A stretch of DNA of 64,000 nt from Actinomycetospora callitridis. GTDB lineage: Bacteria; Actinomycetota; Actinomycetes; Mycobacteriales; Pseudonocardiaceae. The position numbers and the translations under genes were made by a program. Every line of letters begins with the position of its first letter. Position 1 is the stretch's first letter. The DNA is taken from NCBI RefSeq assembly GCF_028737265.1, contig NZ_JAQZAK010000006.1:1-64000 (forward strand), given 5' to 3'. Below are positions 51,282-61,750 of this stretch, in pieces. The notes under the pieces are model-generated. The model ran no database searches. It saw nothing but the letters and a program-made list of their open reading frames with translations, and was not told the DNA's origin.

Positions 51282-51289
51282 ATGGAGCC

Positions 51290-51784
51290 ATGACCACCGC
51301 CTCCGTCTCCCCGGCCGCCGGTGCGACGTCGGACGACGCGCCCGCGTCGACCGCCGATCCGCTCGCCCGGCTCGGCCTGGTGCTCGACCGCGAGCTGATC
51401 GGGGTCCGCCGTCACGACCTCGAGCTCGCCGGGCGCGTCCCCGAGAGCGTCCGCCCGCACGTCGACGCCTCCGCCGGCATGCTCGAGTTCCTCGTCGACG
51501 ACGGCTCCGGGGGTGTCGTCGTCCTCGCCCTCGCCCCGGGGGCCCGCGGCGACACGGTGGTGCCGCTGCTCCCCGCCGTGCAGCCCACCGAGCCGGGGGG
51601 GCACGACGTCAGCGCGGCGGCCCCGTTCCACGGGGTGGTCGGCGAGGCGATCGAGGACGTGTCGCGCCTGCTCACCCACGTCGAGCACCCCGACGAGATG
51701 CGCGGACTCGTGCTGCACCTCGGCGGCCAGATGCTGATGGTCTACGCCGACCTCTGGGAGCTCCGGGTCACGCTGCTGCCGTGA
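51290..51784 (+). CDS. Conserved hypothetical protein (164 aa)
   Basis: A soluble alpha/beta protein with no signal peptide: D-P-L-A-R-L-G-L-V-L-D-R-E-L-I-G-V-R-R-H, a beta-rich middle (M-L-E-F-L-V-D-D-G-S-G-G-V-V-V-L-A-L) and a C-terminal helix L-V-L-H-L-G-G-Q-M-L-M-V-Y. ATG 51290 fits the -10 spacing. It runs tail-to-tail into purQ with a 17-base overlap. No family is recognised. Confidence 0.7.
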   Translation: MTTASVSPAAGATSDDAPASTADPLARLGLVLDRELIGVRRHDLELAGRVPESVRPHVDASAGMLEFLVDDGSGGVVVLALAPGARGDTVVPLLPAVQPTEPGGHDVSAAAPFHGVVGEAIEDVSRLLTHVEHPDEMRGLVLHLGGQMLMVYADLWELRVTLLP

Positions 51785-52442
51785 GCCTCGTCAAGACGGA
51801 GGTGAACAGGCCCAGGCCGTCGGTGCCGGGGCCGGTGAGCGCGTCGATGGCGTGCTCGGGGTGCGGCATGAGGCCGACCACGCGCCCGTCGGCCGAGCTG
51901 ATGCCCGCGATGTCGCGCAGCGCGCCGTTGGGCGCGGGCTCGGTGTAGCGGAACACCACGCGGCCCTCGCCCTCGAGGGCGTCGAGGGTCGCGGCGTCGG
52001 CGACGTAGCGCCCCTCGCCCGACTTCAGCGGCACGCGGATGTCCTGGCCGACCGCGAACGACGATGTCCACGCGGTGTCGGCCTCCACGCGCAGCCCCAC
52101 CTCGCGGCACACGAACCGCAGGCCGTGGTTGCGCACGAGCGCGCCCGGCAGCAGGCCCGCCTCGCAGAGGATCTGGAACCCGTTGCAGATGCCGAGCACC
52201 GGCATCCCGGCCCGGCCCGCCTCGACGACGGGGCCCATCACCGGCGAGCGCGCGGCGATGGCGCCGGCCCGCAGGTAGTCGCCGTAGGAGAAGCCACCCG
52301 GCACCACCACGGCGTCGACACCCTTGAGATCGGCGTCGTCGTGCCAGAGCGCGACGGGCTCGCCGCCCGCGTAGCGCACGGCGCGGGCGGCGTCGACGTC
52401 GTCGAGCGTCCCCGGGAACGTGATGACCCCGATACGGCTCAC
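51768..52442 (-). CDS. purQ: Phosphoribosylformylglycinamidine synthase subunit PurQ
   Basis: A 224-residue class I glutamine amidotransferase that delivers ammonia to PurL. The nucleophile Cys is in V-L-G-I-C-N-G-F-Q, the catalytic His/Glu are in M-P-H-P-E-H, and the start is R-I-G-V-I-T-F-P-G-T-L-D-D. GTG 52442 overlaps the purS stop as GTGA. Confidence 0.97.
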   Translation of the reverse strand: MSRIGVITFPGTLDDVDAARAVRYAGGEPVALWHDDADLKGVDAVVVPGGFSYGDYLRAGAIAARSPVMGPVVEAGRAGMPVLGICNGFQILCEAGLLPGALVRNHGLRFVCREVGLRVEADTAWTSSFAVGQDIRVPLKSGEGRYVADAATLDALEGEGRVVFRYTEPAPNGALRDIAGISSADGRVVGLMPHPEHAIDALTGPGTDGLGLFTSVLTRLTAAA

Positions 52443-52675
52443 TGGACCCTCCGCACGACCCACTCCTCGATCACCGGATTCGCCAGCAGCGAGCCGGCGA
52501 TGCGTTCGAGCGCGGCGTCGTCGACGGTGTCGTCGACCTCCAGCTCGAAGTGCTTGCCCTGGCGGACGTCGGCGACGCCGTCGACCCCCAGACGCCCCAT
52601 CGCCCGGGCCACCGCCTGACCCTGGGGGTCGAGGATCTCGGCCTTCGGAAGGACGTCGACGATCACGCGAGCCAC
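52439..52675 (-). CDS. purS: Phosphoribosylformylglycinamidine synthase subunit PurS
   Basis: A 78-residue PurS: A-R-V-I-V-D-V-L-P-K-A-E-I-L-D-P-Q-G, V-R-Q-G-K-H-F-E-L-E-V and L-A-N-P-V-I-E. It bridges PurL and PurQ in the ammonia channel. GTG 52675 is 7 bases after a TAACCT box, so the gene is probably leaderless. It is translationally coupled to purQ. Confidence 0.96.
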   Translation of the reverse strand: MARVIVDVLPKAEILDPQGQAVARAMGRLGVDGVADVRQGKHFELEVDDTVDDAALERIAGSLLANPVIEEWVVRRVQ

Positions 52676-52682
52676 ACCGACC

Positions 52683-52688
52683 AGGTTA
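52683..52688 (-). promoter_or_regulatory. -10 box of purS (leaderless)
   Basis: TAACCT on the minus strand, 7 bases before GTG 52675. Confidence 0.55.
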
Positions 52689-52718
52689 CCGGTGCGCCGC
52701 GCGGGGAACGGCGATGGC

Positions 52719-53354
52719 GTGGAACTCGTGCACCTCGGCCACGCCTGCGTCGTGGCGGACACCGGCTCGGCCCGGATCCTGCTCGATCCGGGCGCCTTCT
52801 CCTCGGGCTACGAGACCCTCGAGGGTCTCGACGCCGTCCTGATCACCCACCAGCACTTCGACCACCTCGACCTGGACAAGCTGCCCGCCCTCCTGGCGCA
52901 GAACCCCGGCGCGGAGCTGGTCGTCGACACCGGCACCGCCGAGCAGCTGGGCGAGCGGGAGATCGCCCACACCGTCCGCGAGCCCGGGGAGACGTTCACG
53001 GTGGGCGGCGCGACGGTCGAGGTCGTCGGCGGTGGCGAGCACGCGGTGATCCACCCCGACATCCCGACCATCGCCAACAACGGCTACCTGATCGACGGCA
53101 GCGTGCTGCACCCCGGCGACGTGTTCACCGTCCCCGAGCGCACCCCGGACGTCCTGCTGCTGCCCACTGCCGCGCCGTGGCTCAAGGCCTCCGAGGCCGT
53201 CGACTACCTGCGCGCCGTGGCCCCGCCGCTCGCCGTGCCGATCCACGAGGCCGTGCTGGCGAACCCGGACCTGCACTACAACCTGTTCTCGAACCTCGGA
53301 CCGCGGGGCACCGACGTCCGGATCGCCCCGCGCGGGGTGGCGTTCGCCACGTGA
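52719..53354 (+). CDS. UlaG-like metallo-beta-lactamase-fold hydrolase
   Basis: A 211-residue MBL-fold protein with L-V-H-L-G-H-A-C-V-V near the start, the metal motif I-T-H-Q-H-F-D-H-L-D near residues 45-54, and a later V-P-I-H-E-A. It is compact, without extra domains, like the UlaG/L-ascorbate-6-phosphate lactonase-like group; the substrate is unknown. GTG 52719 begins the fold; GTG 52692 would add nine residues. Confidence 0.87.
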   Translation: MELVHLGHACVVADTGSARILLDPGAFSSGYETLEGLDAVLITHQHFDHLDLDKLPALLAQNPGAELVVDTGTAEQLGEREIAHTVREPGETFTVGGATVEVVGGGEHAVIHPDIPTIANNGYLIDGSVLHPGDVFTVPERTPDVLLLPTAAPWLKASEAVDYLRAVAPPLAVPIHEAVLANPDLHYNLFSNLGPRGTDVRIAPRGVAFAT

Positions 53355-53360
53355 GGCGCC

Positions 53361-54050
53361 TCACGCCGTGATCGACCAGTCCTCCGGGTTGCCGGCGGCG
53401 CCGGTGCGGCGCGGTGAACGGCGCCCGACGAGCTCGCCCGCGCCCAGCGGCGTCGCGCCCCCGGCCAGGGCGTCGTCGACGAGCGCACCGGCGGTCGCCG
53501 CGGGCGTGCCGGCGCGCAGCGCGAGGTGGACGAGCCCGGGCTCGGTGCGCCGACGGGTCGGACGGCCACGACGCGGTGCGCCCGCTTCCGGGCCGGTCAC
53601 GGGGCCCCGCCACGAGGTGGCGACCGCGCCGGCGGCGGCGAGACGGTGCACCCCGACGTCGTCGAGCACCAGGCCCACGCCGGCGGCGGCGAGAGCGGTC
53701 CGGGTGCCGTCCGAGGTCGACCACCCCGGGGCGGCGAACCCGTCGACGGCCAGGCCGAGGGCGTCGCGGCTCCGGAGCGCGGCCGCGAGGCGCAGGCCGG
53801 CCTCGTGCGCGGGCAGGCGACGGTAGGGACGCCCGGCCGCGAGGTCGGTCCGTGTGCCGTGCAGCAGCACCGCGTCGCCCACCCGGCGCCGGGCGGTGGC
53901 CCAGGCAGCGACCTCGGGGTGGGGCTGCGGGCCGATCAGCCAGGTCGCTGGCACGCGACGGGCGTCGAGGGCGTCGGCGAGCGCGACGGCAGCCGTCAGC
54001 GGCGCACCGGGCCCGAGGCCGGAGACGGAGACGATCAGGCGGGGAGTCAC
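53361..54050 (-). CDS. Polysaccharide-deacetylase-like protein
   Basis: A 229-residue protein with a (beta/alpha) layout resembling NodB-type or DUF2334 deacetylases: R-L-I-V-S-V-S-G-L, A-T-W-L-I-G-P, A-V-L-L-H-G-T-R-T-D, a D-G-F-A-A-P-G-W segment and V-G-L-V-L-D-D-V-G-V-H. The motif-1 DD pair of true deacetylases is not clear, so activity is uncertain. GTG 54050 precedes the first strand. Confidence 0.68.
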   Translation of the reverse strand: MTPRLIVSVSGLGPGAPLTAAVALADALDARRVPATWLIGPQPHPEVAAWATARRRVGDAVLLHGTRTDLAAGRPYRRLPAHEAGLRLAAALRSRDALGLAVDGFAAPGWSTSDGTRTALAAAGVGLVLDDVGVHRLAAAGAVATSWRGPVTGPEAGAPRRGRPTRRRTEPGLVHLALRAGTPAATAGALVDDALAGGATPLGAGELVGRRSPRRTGAAGNPEDWSITA

Positions 54051-54150
54051 GCCCCCATGAGGCCAGTCGGAGGTGCCGCCCGTGCGTCCGGGGGGTGAAC
54101 ACCGCGGCTCGGGTGGACGACGGCCTCACGCCGGCATCGACGCAGGTCAG

Positions 54151-55065
54151 TCACACGGCGACGATCACATGGCGGGGGGGCCACTCCCGCCCCGTCAACC
54201 GGGTGTAGGCCTCGACGTAGCGCGCCCGCGTGGCTTCGATCACCTCGTCCGGCAGGGGCGGCGGGGCCTCGCCCGAGTCGCGGTCCCAGCCCGAGGCGGG
54301 TGAGGTCAGCCACTCGCGGACGTACTGCTTGTCGAACGAGGGCGGCACCGACCCCGGCGCGTAGCCCTCGGCGGGCCAGAAGCGCGACGAGTCCGGGGTG
54401 AGCACCTCGTCGCCGAGGACCAGCGCGCCGTCGGGCGAGAGGCCGAACTCGAGCTTCGTGTCGGCGAGGATCAGCCCGCGCGAGGCGGCGTAGGCCGAGC
54501 CGCGCGCGTAGATGGCGAGGGTCTGGTCGCGCAGCGCGCCGGCGAGTTCCGCCCCCACCTGCGCGGCGACGGCCTCGAAGCTGACGTTCTCGTCGTGCTC
54601 GCCCTGCGCGGCCTTCGTCGCCGGTGTGAAGATCGGCGCCGGCAGCATGCTCGCCTCCTCCAGCCCCGCGGGCAGCGCGACACCGCAGATGGCCCCGTCG
54701 CGGCGGTAGTCGGCCGTGCCCGAGCCCGCCAGGTAGCCGCGGGCGACGCACTCGACCGGGATCATCTCCAGCCGGCGCACGAGCAGCGCGCGGCCGCGGA
54801 CCTCGTCGGGGATGCGGTCGTCGCGGGCGGCGATCAGGTGGTGGCCCACCGGCGGCGCGGCGACGTCCGGGCCGCTGAGCAGCTCGAACCAGAACACGCT
54901 CATCGCCGTCAGCACCCGCCCCTTGTCCGGGATGGGCGTCGGCAGGACGTGGTCGAACGCCGAGATCCGGTCCGACGCGACGAGCAGCAGCGTCTCGTCG
55001 TCGACCTCGTAGAGGTCACGGACCTTGCCGGAGGCGACGTGCCGATAGTCGGCGAGGGAGACCAC
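54151..55065 (-). CDS. purC: Phosphoribosylaminoimidazole-succinocarboxamide synthase
   Basis: A 304-residue SAICAR synthetase that joins CAIR and aspartate with ATP. It has A-S-G-K-V-R-D-L-Y-E, V-A-S-D-R-I-S-A-F-D-H-V, P-V-E-C-V-A-R-G-Y-L-A-G-S-G, L-I-L-A-D-T-K-L-E-F-G and P-D-S-S-R-F-W-P. Length is as in other actinobacteria. It lies 24 bases from purB on the same strand. Confidence 0.97.
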   Translation of the reverse strand: MVSLADYRHVASGKVRDLYEVDDETLLLVASDRISAFDHVLPTPIPDKGRVLTAMSVFWFELLSGPDVAAPPVGHHLIAARDDRIPDEVRGRALLVRRLEMIPVECVARGYLAGSGTADYRRDGAICGVALPAGLEEASMLPAPIFTPATKAAQGEHDENVSFEAVAAQVGAELAGALRDQTLAIYARGSAYAASRGLILADTKLEFGLSPDGALVLGDEVLTPDSSRFWPAEGYAPGSVPPSFDKQYVREWLTSPASGWDRDSGEAPPPLPDEVIEATRARYVEAYTRLTGREWPPRHVIVAV

Positions 55066-55089
55066 GGGCCGGGAGGCTAGAGGATCGGC

Positions 55090-56520
55090 CTAGAGAATCG
55101 GTGACGGCGTGTAGCCCGCGGCGTCGGGATGCTGCGCCACGAGCGCGTCCACCCGTCGGGTGATCTCCGCGACCTGCGCGCCCGCGGCCCCGACGAAGGC
55201 CCGCGGGTCACCCACGGCGGCGTCGAGGTCGCCGGCGGAGAGGCCGAGGCGGGCGTCGCCGCCGAGCCGGGCGAGCAGGTCGTTGCCGTCGGCGCCCTTC
55301 TCGCGCATGTCCAGCGCCACGGCGCGGGCGTGCTCGGAGATGATCTCGTGGCCGGTCTCGCGGCCCACCCCGGCGCGCACCGCGCCCATCAGCACGGCCG
55401 TGGTCGCGAGGAACGGCAGGAACCGGTCGAGCTCGCGGGCGATCACCGCGGGGTAGGCGCCGAACTCGTCGAGGACGGTCAGGATCGTCTCGAGCAGGCC
55501 GTCGATCGCGAAGAACGCGTCGGGCAGCGCGACGCGGCGCACCACGGAGTCGGAGACGTCGCCCTCGTTCCACTGGCCGCCGGCCAGCTCGGAGACCATC
55601 GCCGCGTTGCCGCGCAGCACCACGGCCAGGCCGTTGACGCGCTCGCAGGAGCGGGTGTTCATCTTGTGCGGCATGGCGCTCGAGCCAACCTGGCCCGCCT
55701 GGAACCCCTCGGTCACGAGCTCCTGCCCGGCCATGAGGCGAATCGTGGTGGCCAGCGACGACGGGCCCGCCGCGAGCTGCACCAGCGCGGTGAGCACGTC
55801 CTGGTCCAGCGAGCGCGGGTAGATCTGCCCGACGCTCGTGAGGACCTCGGAGAAGCCCAGGTGCTCGGCGACCCGGCGCTCGAGCTCGGCGAGCTTCCCG
55901 GCGTCCCCGCCGAGCAGCCCGAGCATGTCCTGGGCGGTGCCGACCGGCCCCTTGATCCCGCGCAGCGGGTAGCGGGCGATCAGCTCGGTGACCCGGCGGT
56001 GCGCCACCAGCGTCTCGTCGGCGGCCGAGGCGAAGCGCTTGCCGAGCGTCGTGGCCTGCGCGGCGACGTTGTGGCTGCGCCCGGCCATGACCAGCTCGGA
56101 GTACTCGCCGGCCCGGCGCGCGAGGCGGGCGAGGACCGCGACGGTCTTCTCGGCGACGAGGCGCAGCGAGTCCCGGACCTGCAGCTGCTCGACGTTCTCG
56201 GTGAGGTCGCGGCTGGTCATGCCCTTGTGCGCGTGCTGGTGCCCGGCGAGCGCGTCGAACTCCTCGATGCGCGCCTTGACGTCGTGACGCGTGACCCGCT
56301 CGCGGGTGGCGATGGAGTCGAGGTCGACGTGGTCGACCACGGCGCGGTAGTCGTCGAGGACACCGTCGGGGACGTCGACCCCGAGCTCGGCCTGCGCGGC
56401 GAGCACCGCGATCCACAGCTCGCGCTCGAGGGTGACCTTGCGCTCGGGCGACCACAGCGCCGTCAGCGCGGGAGAGGCGTACCGCCCGGCGAGCACGTTC
56501 GGGACCATCGGTGCACTCAC
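55090..56520 (-). CDS. purB: Adenylosuccinate lyase
   Basis: A 476-residue fumarase-superfamily lyase acting twice in purine synthesis. The signature V-G-S-S-A-M-P-H-K-M-N-T is present with the catalytic Ser, along with M-T-S-R-D-L-T-E-N-V and M-A-G-R-S-H-N-V-A-A-Q-A-T. GTG 56520 is preferred over ATG 56508 because a TAGGCT box ends 7 bases upstream, matching a leaderless transcript. Confidence 0.97.
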   Translation of the reverse strand: MSAPMVPNVLAGRYASPALTALWSPERKVTLERELWIAVLAAQAELGVDVPDGVLDDYRAVVDHVDLDSIATRERVTRHDVKARIEEFDALAGHQHAHKGMTSRDLTENVEQLQVRDSLRLVAEKTVAVLARLARRAGEYSELVMAGRSHNVAAQATTLGKRFASAADETLVAHRRVTELIARYPLRGIKGPVGTAQDMLGLLGGDAGKLAELERRVAEHLGFSEVLTSVGQIYPRSLDQDVLTALVQLAAGPSSLATTIRLMAGQELVTEGFQAGQVGSSAMPHKMNTRSCERVNGLAVVLRGNAAMVSELAGGQWNEGDVSDSVVRRVALPDAFFAIDGLLETILTVLDEFGAYPAVIARELDRFLPFLATTAVLMGAVRAGVGRETGHEIISEHARAVALDMREKGADGNDLLARLGGDARLGLSAGDLDAAVGDPRAFVGAAGAQVAEITRRVDALVAQHPDAAGYTPSPIL

Positions 56521-56527
56521 CTGGCCG

Positions 56528-56533
56528 AGCCTA
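56528..56533 (-). promoter_or_regulatory. -10 box of purB (leaderless)
   Basis: TAGGCT on the minus strand, 7 bases before GTG 56520. Confidence 0.55.
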
Positions 56534-56627
56534 CGGCCCCTGTCGGCGCACGGACCGCGCCCGCGGTCGGCCCGGTGTCACCAACGGCTACCGTTCCCGC
56601 TGAGCCGTGACCGGGGAGGAGGGGCTC

Positions 56628-57811
56628 ATGGAGCCGGTGGAGCCGGACGTGTCCGCCCCGTTGCGGGTGCTGCTCGTCGAGGACGATGACGCCGACGCCG
56701 TCCTGGTCACCGAGCACTTCACCGACGCCGACCTCGCCGTCGACCTCCAGCGCGCCGAGTCGCTCGCCGACGCCGAGGCCGCGCTGCACGACCCGGAGGC
56801 CGTCGACTGCGTGCTGCTCGACCTGGCCCTGCCCGACGCCCACGGCTTCGAGGGCCTGCGCCGCCTGCTCTACACCGACGGCCCGGCCGTGCTCGTGCTC
56901 ACGGGCCTGCGCGACGAGCAGCTCGGCGCCGACGCCGTGGGGGTCGGAGCGCAGGACTACCTGGTCAAGGACCTCGTCGACGGCCCCTCGCTGGCCCGGG
57001 CCGTGCGCTACGCCGTCGAGCGCCGCCGCTCCGACCGGGTGCGCCGGGCGCTGCGCGACGCCCGGCTGCGCGCCGACGAGAACGCCCGCCTGGAGCGCGG
57101 CCTGCTCCCCACCCCGCTGATCGGGGACCCGGAGGTGCGGGTCCTCGCCCGCTACGAGCCCGGCACCGAGCAGACGCTGCTGGGCGGCGACTTCTACGAC
57201 GTCGTCGAGGGCAACGACGGCACGCTGCACGCGGTCATCGGGGACGTCTGCGGGCACGGGCCCGACGAGGCCGCCCTCGGGGTGAGCCTGCGGATCGCGT
57301 GGCGCACGCTGGTGCTCAGCGGGATCGACCCCGACCGGGTGCTGCCGACGATGCACGAGCTGCTGGTGCACGAGCGCAACCAGCCCACGCTGTTCACCAC
57401 GCTCGCCACCGCGACCGTCGAGCCGGGGCGGGAGCGGATGACGCTGCGGCTCGCGGGGCACCCGCCGCCCGTGCTCGTCGGCGAGGGGCAGGACACGTCG
57501 ATGCTCTCGACCGAACGTCTCGGCCTGCCGCTGGGCGTGGGCGACGGCGCGTCCTGGACGCCGCTCGAGGTCGAGCTGCCCAAGAAGTGGGCGCTGCTGC
57601 TCTACACCGACGGGCTCATCGAGGGCCGGCAGGTCTCCGGCGACGTCCTGTGGACCGACGGCCTCCTGGACCTCCTGCGCGAGGTCACCGCGGGCCCGGC
57701 GCCGTGGCGGGACGACCCGGGGACGATGCTGGACGCCGTGATGGAGCGGGTGCGGTCCCTGTCGACGGCGCGACCCGACGACGTGGCCGCCGTGCTGCTG
57801 GTGTCCGACAA

Positions 57812-57815
<4 letters not shown>
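56628..57815 (+). CDS. Response regulator with PP2C-type (RsbU-like) phosphatase
   Basis: A 395-residue protein with a receiver domain (residues ~14-130; V-E-D-D-D-A-D-A, phospho-acceptor in L-L-D-L-A-L-P-D near 64, K in Y-L-V-K-D), a linker helix and a PP2C/SpoIIE phosphatase domain (G-G-D-F-Y-D-V-V, G-D-V-C-G-H-G-P, Y-T-D-G-L-I-E). Such proteins dephosphorylate anti-anti-sigma factors in partner-switching stress systems. ATG 56628 follows GGAGGAGGGG. Its stop overlaps the kinase start (GTGA). Confidence 0.93.
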
Positions 57816-59478
<1,663 letters not shown>

Positions 59479-59482
<4 letters not shown>

Positions 59483-59916
59483 CCGACCCCGCCGACGAGA
59501 TCCACGTCCTGCTGGTCGAGGACGACCCGGGCGACGTCCTGATGACCCAGGAGGCGTTCGAGCACCACAAGCTGCGCAACCAGCTGCACGTCGTCTCCGA
59601 CGGCGTCGAGGCGCTCGCGTTCCTGCGCCGCGAGGGCGAGTTCGCCGACGCGCCCCGCCCCGGTCTGGTGCTGCTCGACCTGAACCTGCCGCGCAAGGAC
59701 GGCCGCGAGGTGCTGGAGGAGGTCAAGAACGACCCGACGCTGCGCAGCATCCCGATCGTGGTCCTGACGACCTCGCAGGCCGAGGAGGACATCCTGCGCA
59801 GCTACGACCTCTACGCCAACGCGTACGTGGCCAAGCCGGTGGACTTCGAGCGCTTCATCGAGGTCATCCGCCAGATCGACGACTTCTTCGTGTCGGTGGT
59901 GAAGCTGCCGCAGTGA
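59479..59916 (+). CDS. Single-domain response regulator (Rcp1-like)
   Basis: A 145-residue receiver: V-L-L-V-E-D-D-P-G-D-V-L-M-T, phospho-acceptor Asp in L-L-D-L-N-L-P-R-K-D-G near 67, L-T-T-S-Q-A and Y-V-A-K-P-V-D. It matches phytochrome-associated Rcp1-type regulators that have no output domain and pass phosphate by protein contact. GTG 59479 overlaps the kinase stop; the stop overlaps the aldolase GTG. Confidence 0.95.
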
Positions 59917-60932
59917 GCGGGACGATCGATCTGCGCTCCGACACGGTCACCCGGCCCTCGCCCGCCATGCGCGAGGCGATGGCCGGGGCGGACGTCGGTG
60001 ACGACGTCCTCGACGGCGACCCGACCCTCGGCGCGCTCCAGGCCCGTGTCGCCGACCTGCTCGGCGTCGAGGCCGCGCTCTGGACGCCCACCGGCTGCAT
60101 GGCGAACACCATCGCGCTCATGCACCACCTGACACGCGGTGACAGGTTCCTCGCGCCCGCCGGCGCGCACGTGCTCGAGGCCGAGCTCGGGACCGCGGCG
60201 TGGCTCGCCGGCGGGCTCCCGATGCCGCTCGAGCACGACGGCGGCCCCGGACGCCCGACACCGGCCGCGGTGACGCGCGCCGCGGGCTCCGCCGGGCCCT
60301 ACTTCGGGCTGCGCACGTCGCTGCTCTGCCTCGAGAACACCCACAACGGCGCGGGCGGGGCCGTCACCGGCGTCGACGAGCACCGCGCGCTGGTGGCCGC
60401 GGCGCGTGACGCCGGGCTGGCCGTGCACCTCGACGGCGCGCGGATCTGGCACGCCGCGGCCGCGCTCGAGGTCGCGCCGCACGAGCTGACGGCGGGCGCC
60501 GACACCGTGAGCGTGTGCCTGTCGAAGGGTCTCGGCGCGCCGATGGGGTCGGTGGTCGCGGGCTCGGTGATGTTCGTCGACCGGGCCTGGCGGCTGCGCA
60601 AGATGCTCGGCGGCGGCATCCGGCAGGGCGGCGTCATGGGCGCCGCGGGGCTCGTCGCACTCGGCCAGGCCCGCGACCTCTCCGCCGACCACGCCCGCGC
60701 CGCCCGTCTCGCCGCGGGCCTGCGCGCCCTCGGCTGGCCGGCGACGACCCCGGACACCAACATCGTCCTCGTCCCGACCGCCGACCCGGCGACCCTCGTC
60801 GCCGGGCTGGACGCCGCGGGCGTGCGCGCGGTGCCGTTCGGCCCCGGGGTGCGCTTCGTGACCCACCGGGACGTCGACGACGACGACATCACCCGCGTCC
60901 TCGACCGCGTCGCGGGGATCGCGGCGCCCTGA
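59913..60932 (+). CDS. ltaE: Low-specificity L-threonine aldolase
   Basis: A 339-residue fold-type I PLP enzyme that cleaves threonine to glycine and acetaldehyde. It has I-D-L-R-S-D-T-V-T-R-P-S, D-V-G-D-D-V-L-D-G-D-P-T, V-H-L-D-G-A-R-I-W and the PLP lysine in V-C-L-S-K-G-L-G-A-P near residue 205. GTG 59913 overlaps the response-regulator stop, so a metabolic gene is coupled to a signalling cassette. Confidence 0.95.
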   Translation: MSGTIDLRSDTVTRPSPAMREAMAGADVGDDVLDGDPTLGALQARVADLLGVEAALWTPTGCMANTIALMHHLTRGDRFLAPAGAHVLEAELGTAAWLAGGLPMPLEHDGGPGRPTPAAVTRAAGSAGPYFGLRTSLLCLENTHNGAGGAVTGVDEHRALVAAARDAGLAVHLDGARIWHAAAALEVAPHELTAGADTVSVCLSKGLGAPMGSVVAGSVMFVDRAWRLRKMLGGGIRQGGVMGAAGLVALGQARDLSADHARAARLAAGLRALGWPATTPDTNIVLVPTADPATLVAGLDAAGVRAVPFGPGVRFVTHRDVDDDDITRVLDRVAGIAAP

Positions 60933-60936
60933 GGCG

Positions 60937-61707
60937 CTACCGCGGCGCCTGCTCCCGGTCCTCGAGCACGTCCAGCCGCGCCCGCAGCGCCCGGATCTCC
61001 GCGAGCAGCTCGCCGTGGCGCTCCTCGGCGGGATCGCGCTGCGCCGCGTGGGCGACCGCCTCGGACGCGTCGCGGGCCCCGACCTGCTCGAGGAACCACG
61101 TCGCGATCGCCGCGGTCACGGTGCCGAGGATCGCGATGCCGGCGAGCATCAGGCCGCCCGCGACCAGGCGGCCCTCGACGGTCACCGGATAGAGGTCGCC
61201 GTAGCCGACGGTGGTGATCGTCGTGAGCACCCACCACAGGGCGTCCCCGAACGTCGTGATCGAGGCCTCGGGGGCGTCGCGCTCGGCCTCGAACACCCCG
61301 AGCGCGGCGACGACGCTGAGCAGCGACACCGAGACGATGAGGTAACTGCCGACGCGGCCGCGGAAGTCGTCGCGCAGGACCCGCCCGAGCGTCGAGATGG
61401 CGGCGACGAGGCGCAGCAGGCGCAGGAACCGGAAGAACGGCGCGGCCACGATCAGCAGGTCCAGCGGGTGCCGGACGATGAAGCGCAGCCGGCGGTTCGC
61501 CAGGACGATCCGGATCACGTAGTCGACGACGACCAGCGCCCACACGCCCCACAGGGCGACGTCGAGCCACCACCACGCGGCCTGGCCGGGGCGCGTGGCG
61601 AGCACCTGGACGGCGTAGATCGCGAGGTAGAGCACCGCGAGCCCGGTCAGCGGGTAGTCGGTGCGGCGCTCCCAGGCCTCCAGCCGAGGCTCGCCGTCGT
61701 CGTCCAT
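60937..61707 (-). CDS. Voltage-gated-type potassium channel subunit
   Basis: A 256-residue ion channel with about six transmembrane helices, an S4-like arginine-bearing segment (F-R-F-L-R-L-L-R-L-V), the selectivity filter T-T-V-G-Y-G-D in the pore loop, and a C-terminal coiled coil. The layout is a KvAP/NaChBac-like tetrameric K+ channel. ATG 61707 is chosen because a TACTGT box ends 8 bases before it. Confidence 0.92.
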   Translation of the reverse strand: MDDDGEPRLEAWERRTDYPLTGLAVLYLAIYAVQVLATRPGQAAWWWLDVALWGVWALVVVDYVIRIVLANRRLRFIVRHPLDLLIVAAPFFRFLRLLRLVAAISTLGRVLRDDFRGRVGSYLIVSVSLLSVVAALGVFEAERDAPEASITTFGDALWWVLTTITTVGYGDLYPVTVEGRLVAGGLMLAGIAILGTVTAAIATWFLEQVGARDASEAVAHAAQRDPAEERHGELLAEIRALRARLDVLEDREQAPR

Positions 61708-61715
61708 GGCCACGG

Positions 61716-61721
61716 ACAGTA
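61716..61721 (-). promoter_or_regulatory. -10 box of the K+ channel gene (leaderless)
   Basis: TACTGT on the minus strand, 8 bases before ATG 61707. Confidence 0.5.
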
Positions 61722-61750
61722 GTGCGCGCCGGGCCGGGGCGGGAGCGGGC

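Larger units (their letters stand above)
50966..51289. other. Divergent intergenic region purL / 164-aa gene
   Basis: Contains the purL -10 box at 50973-50978 (minus) and a TACATC box at 51276-51281 (plus). No other gene is supported in the 324 bases. Confidence 0.5.
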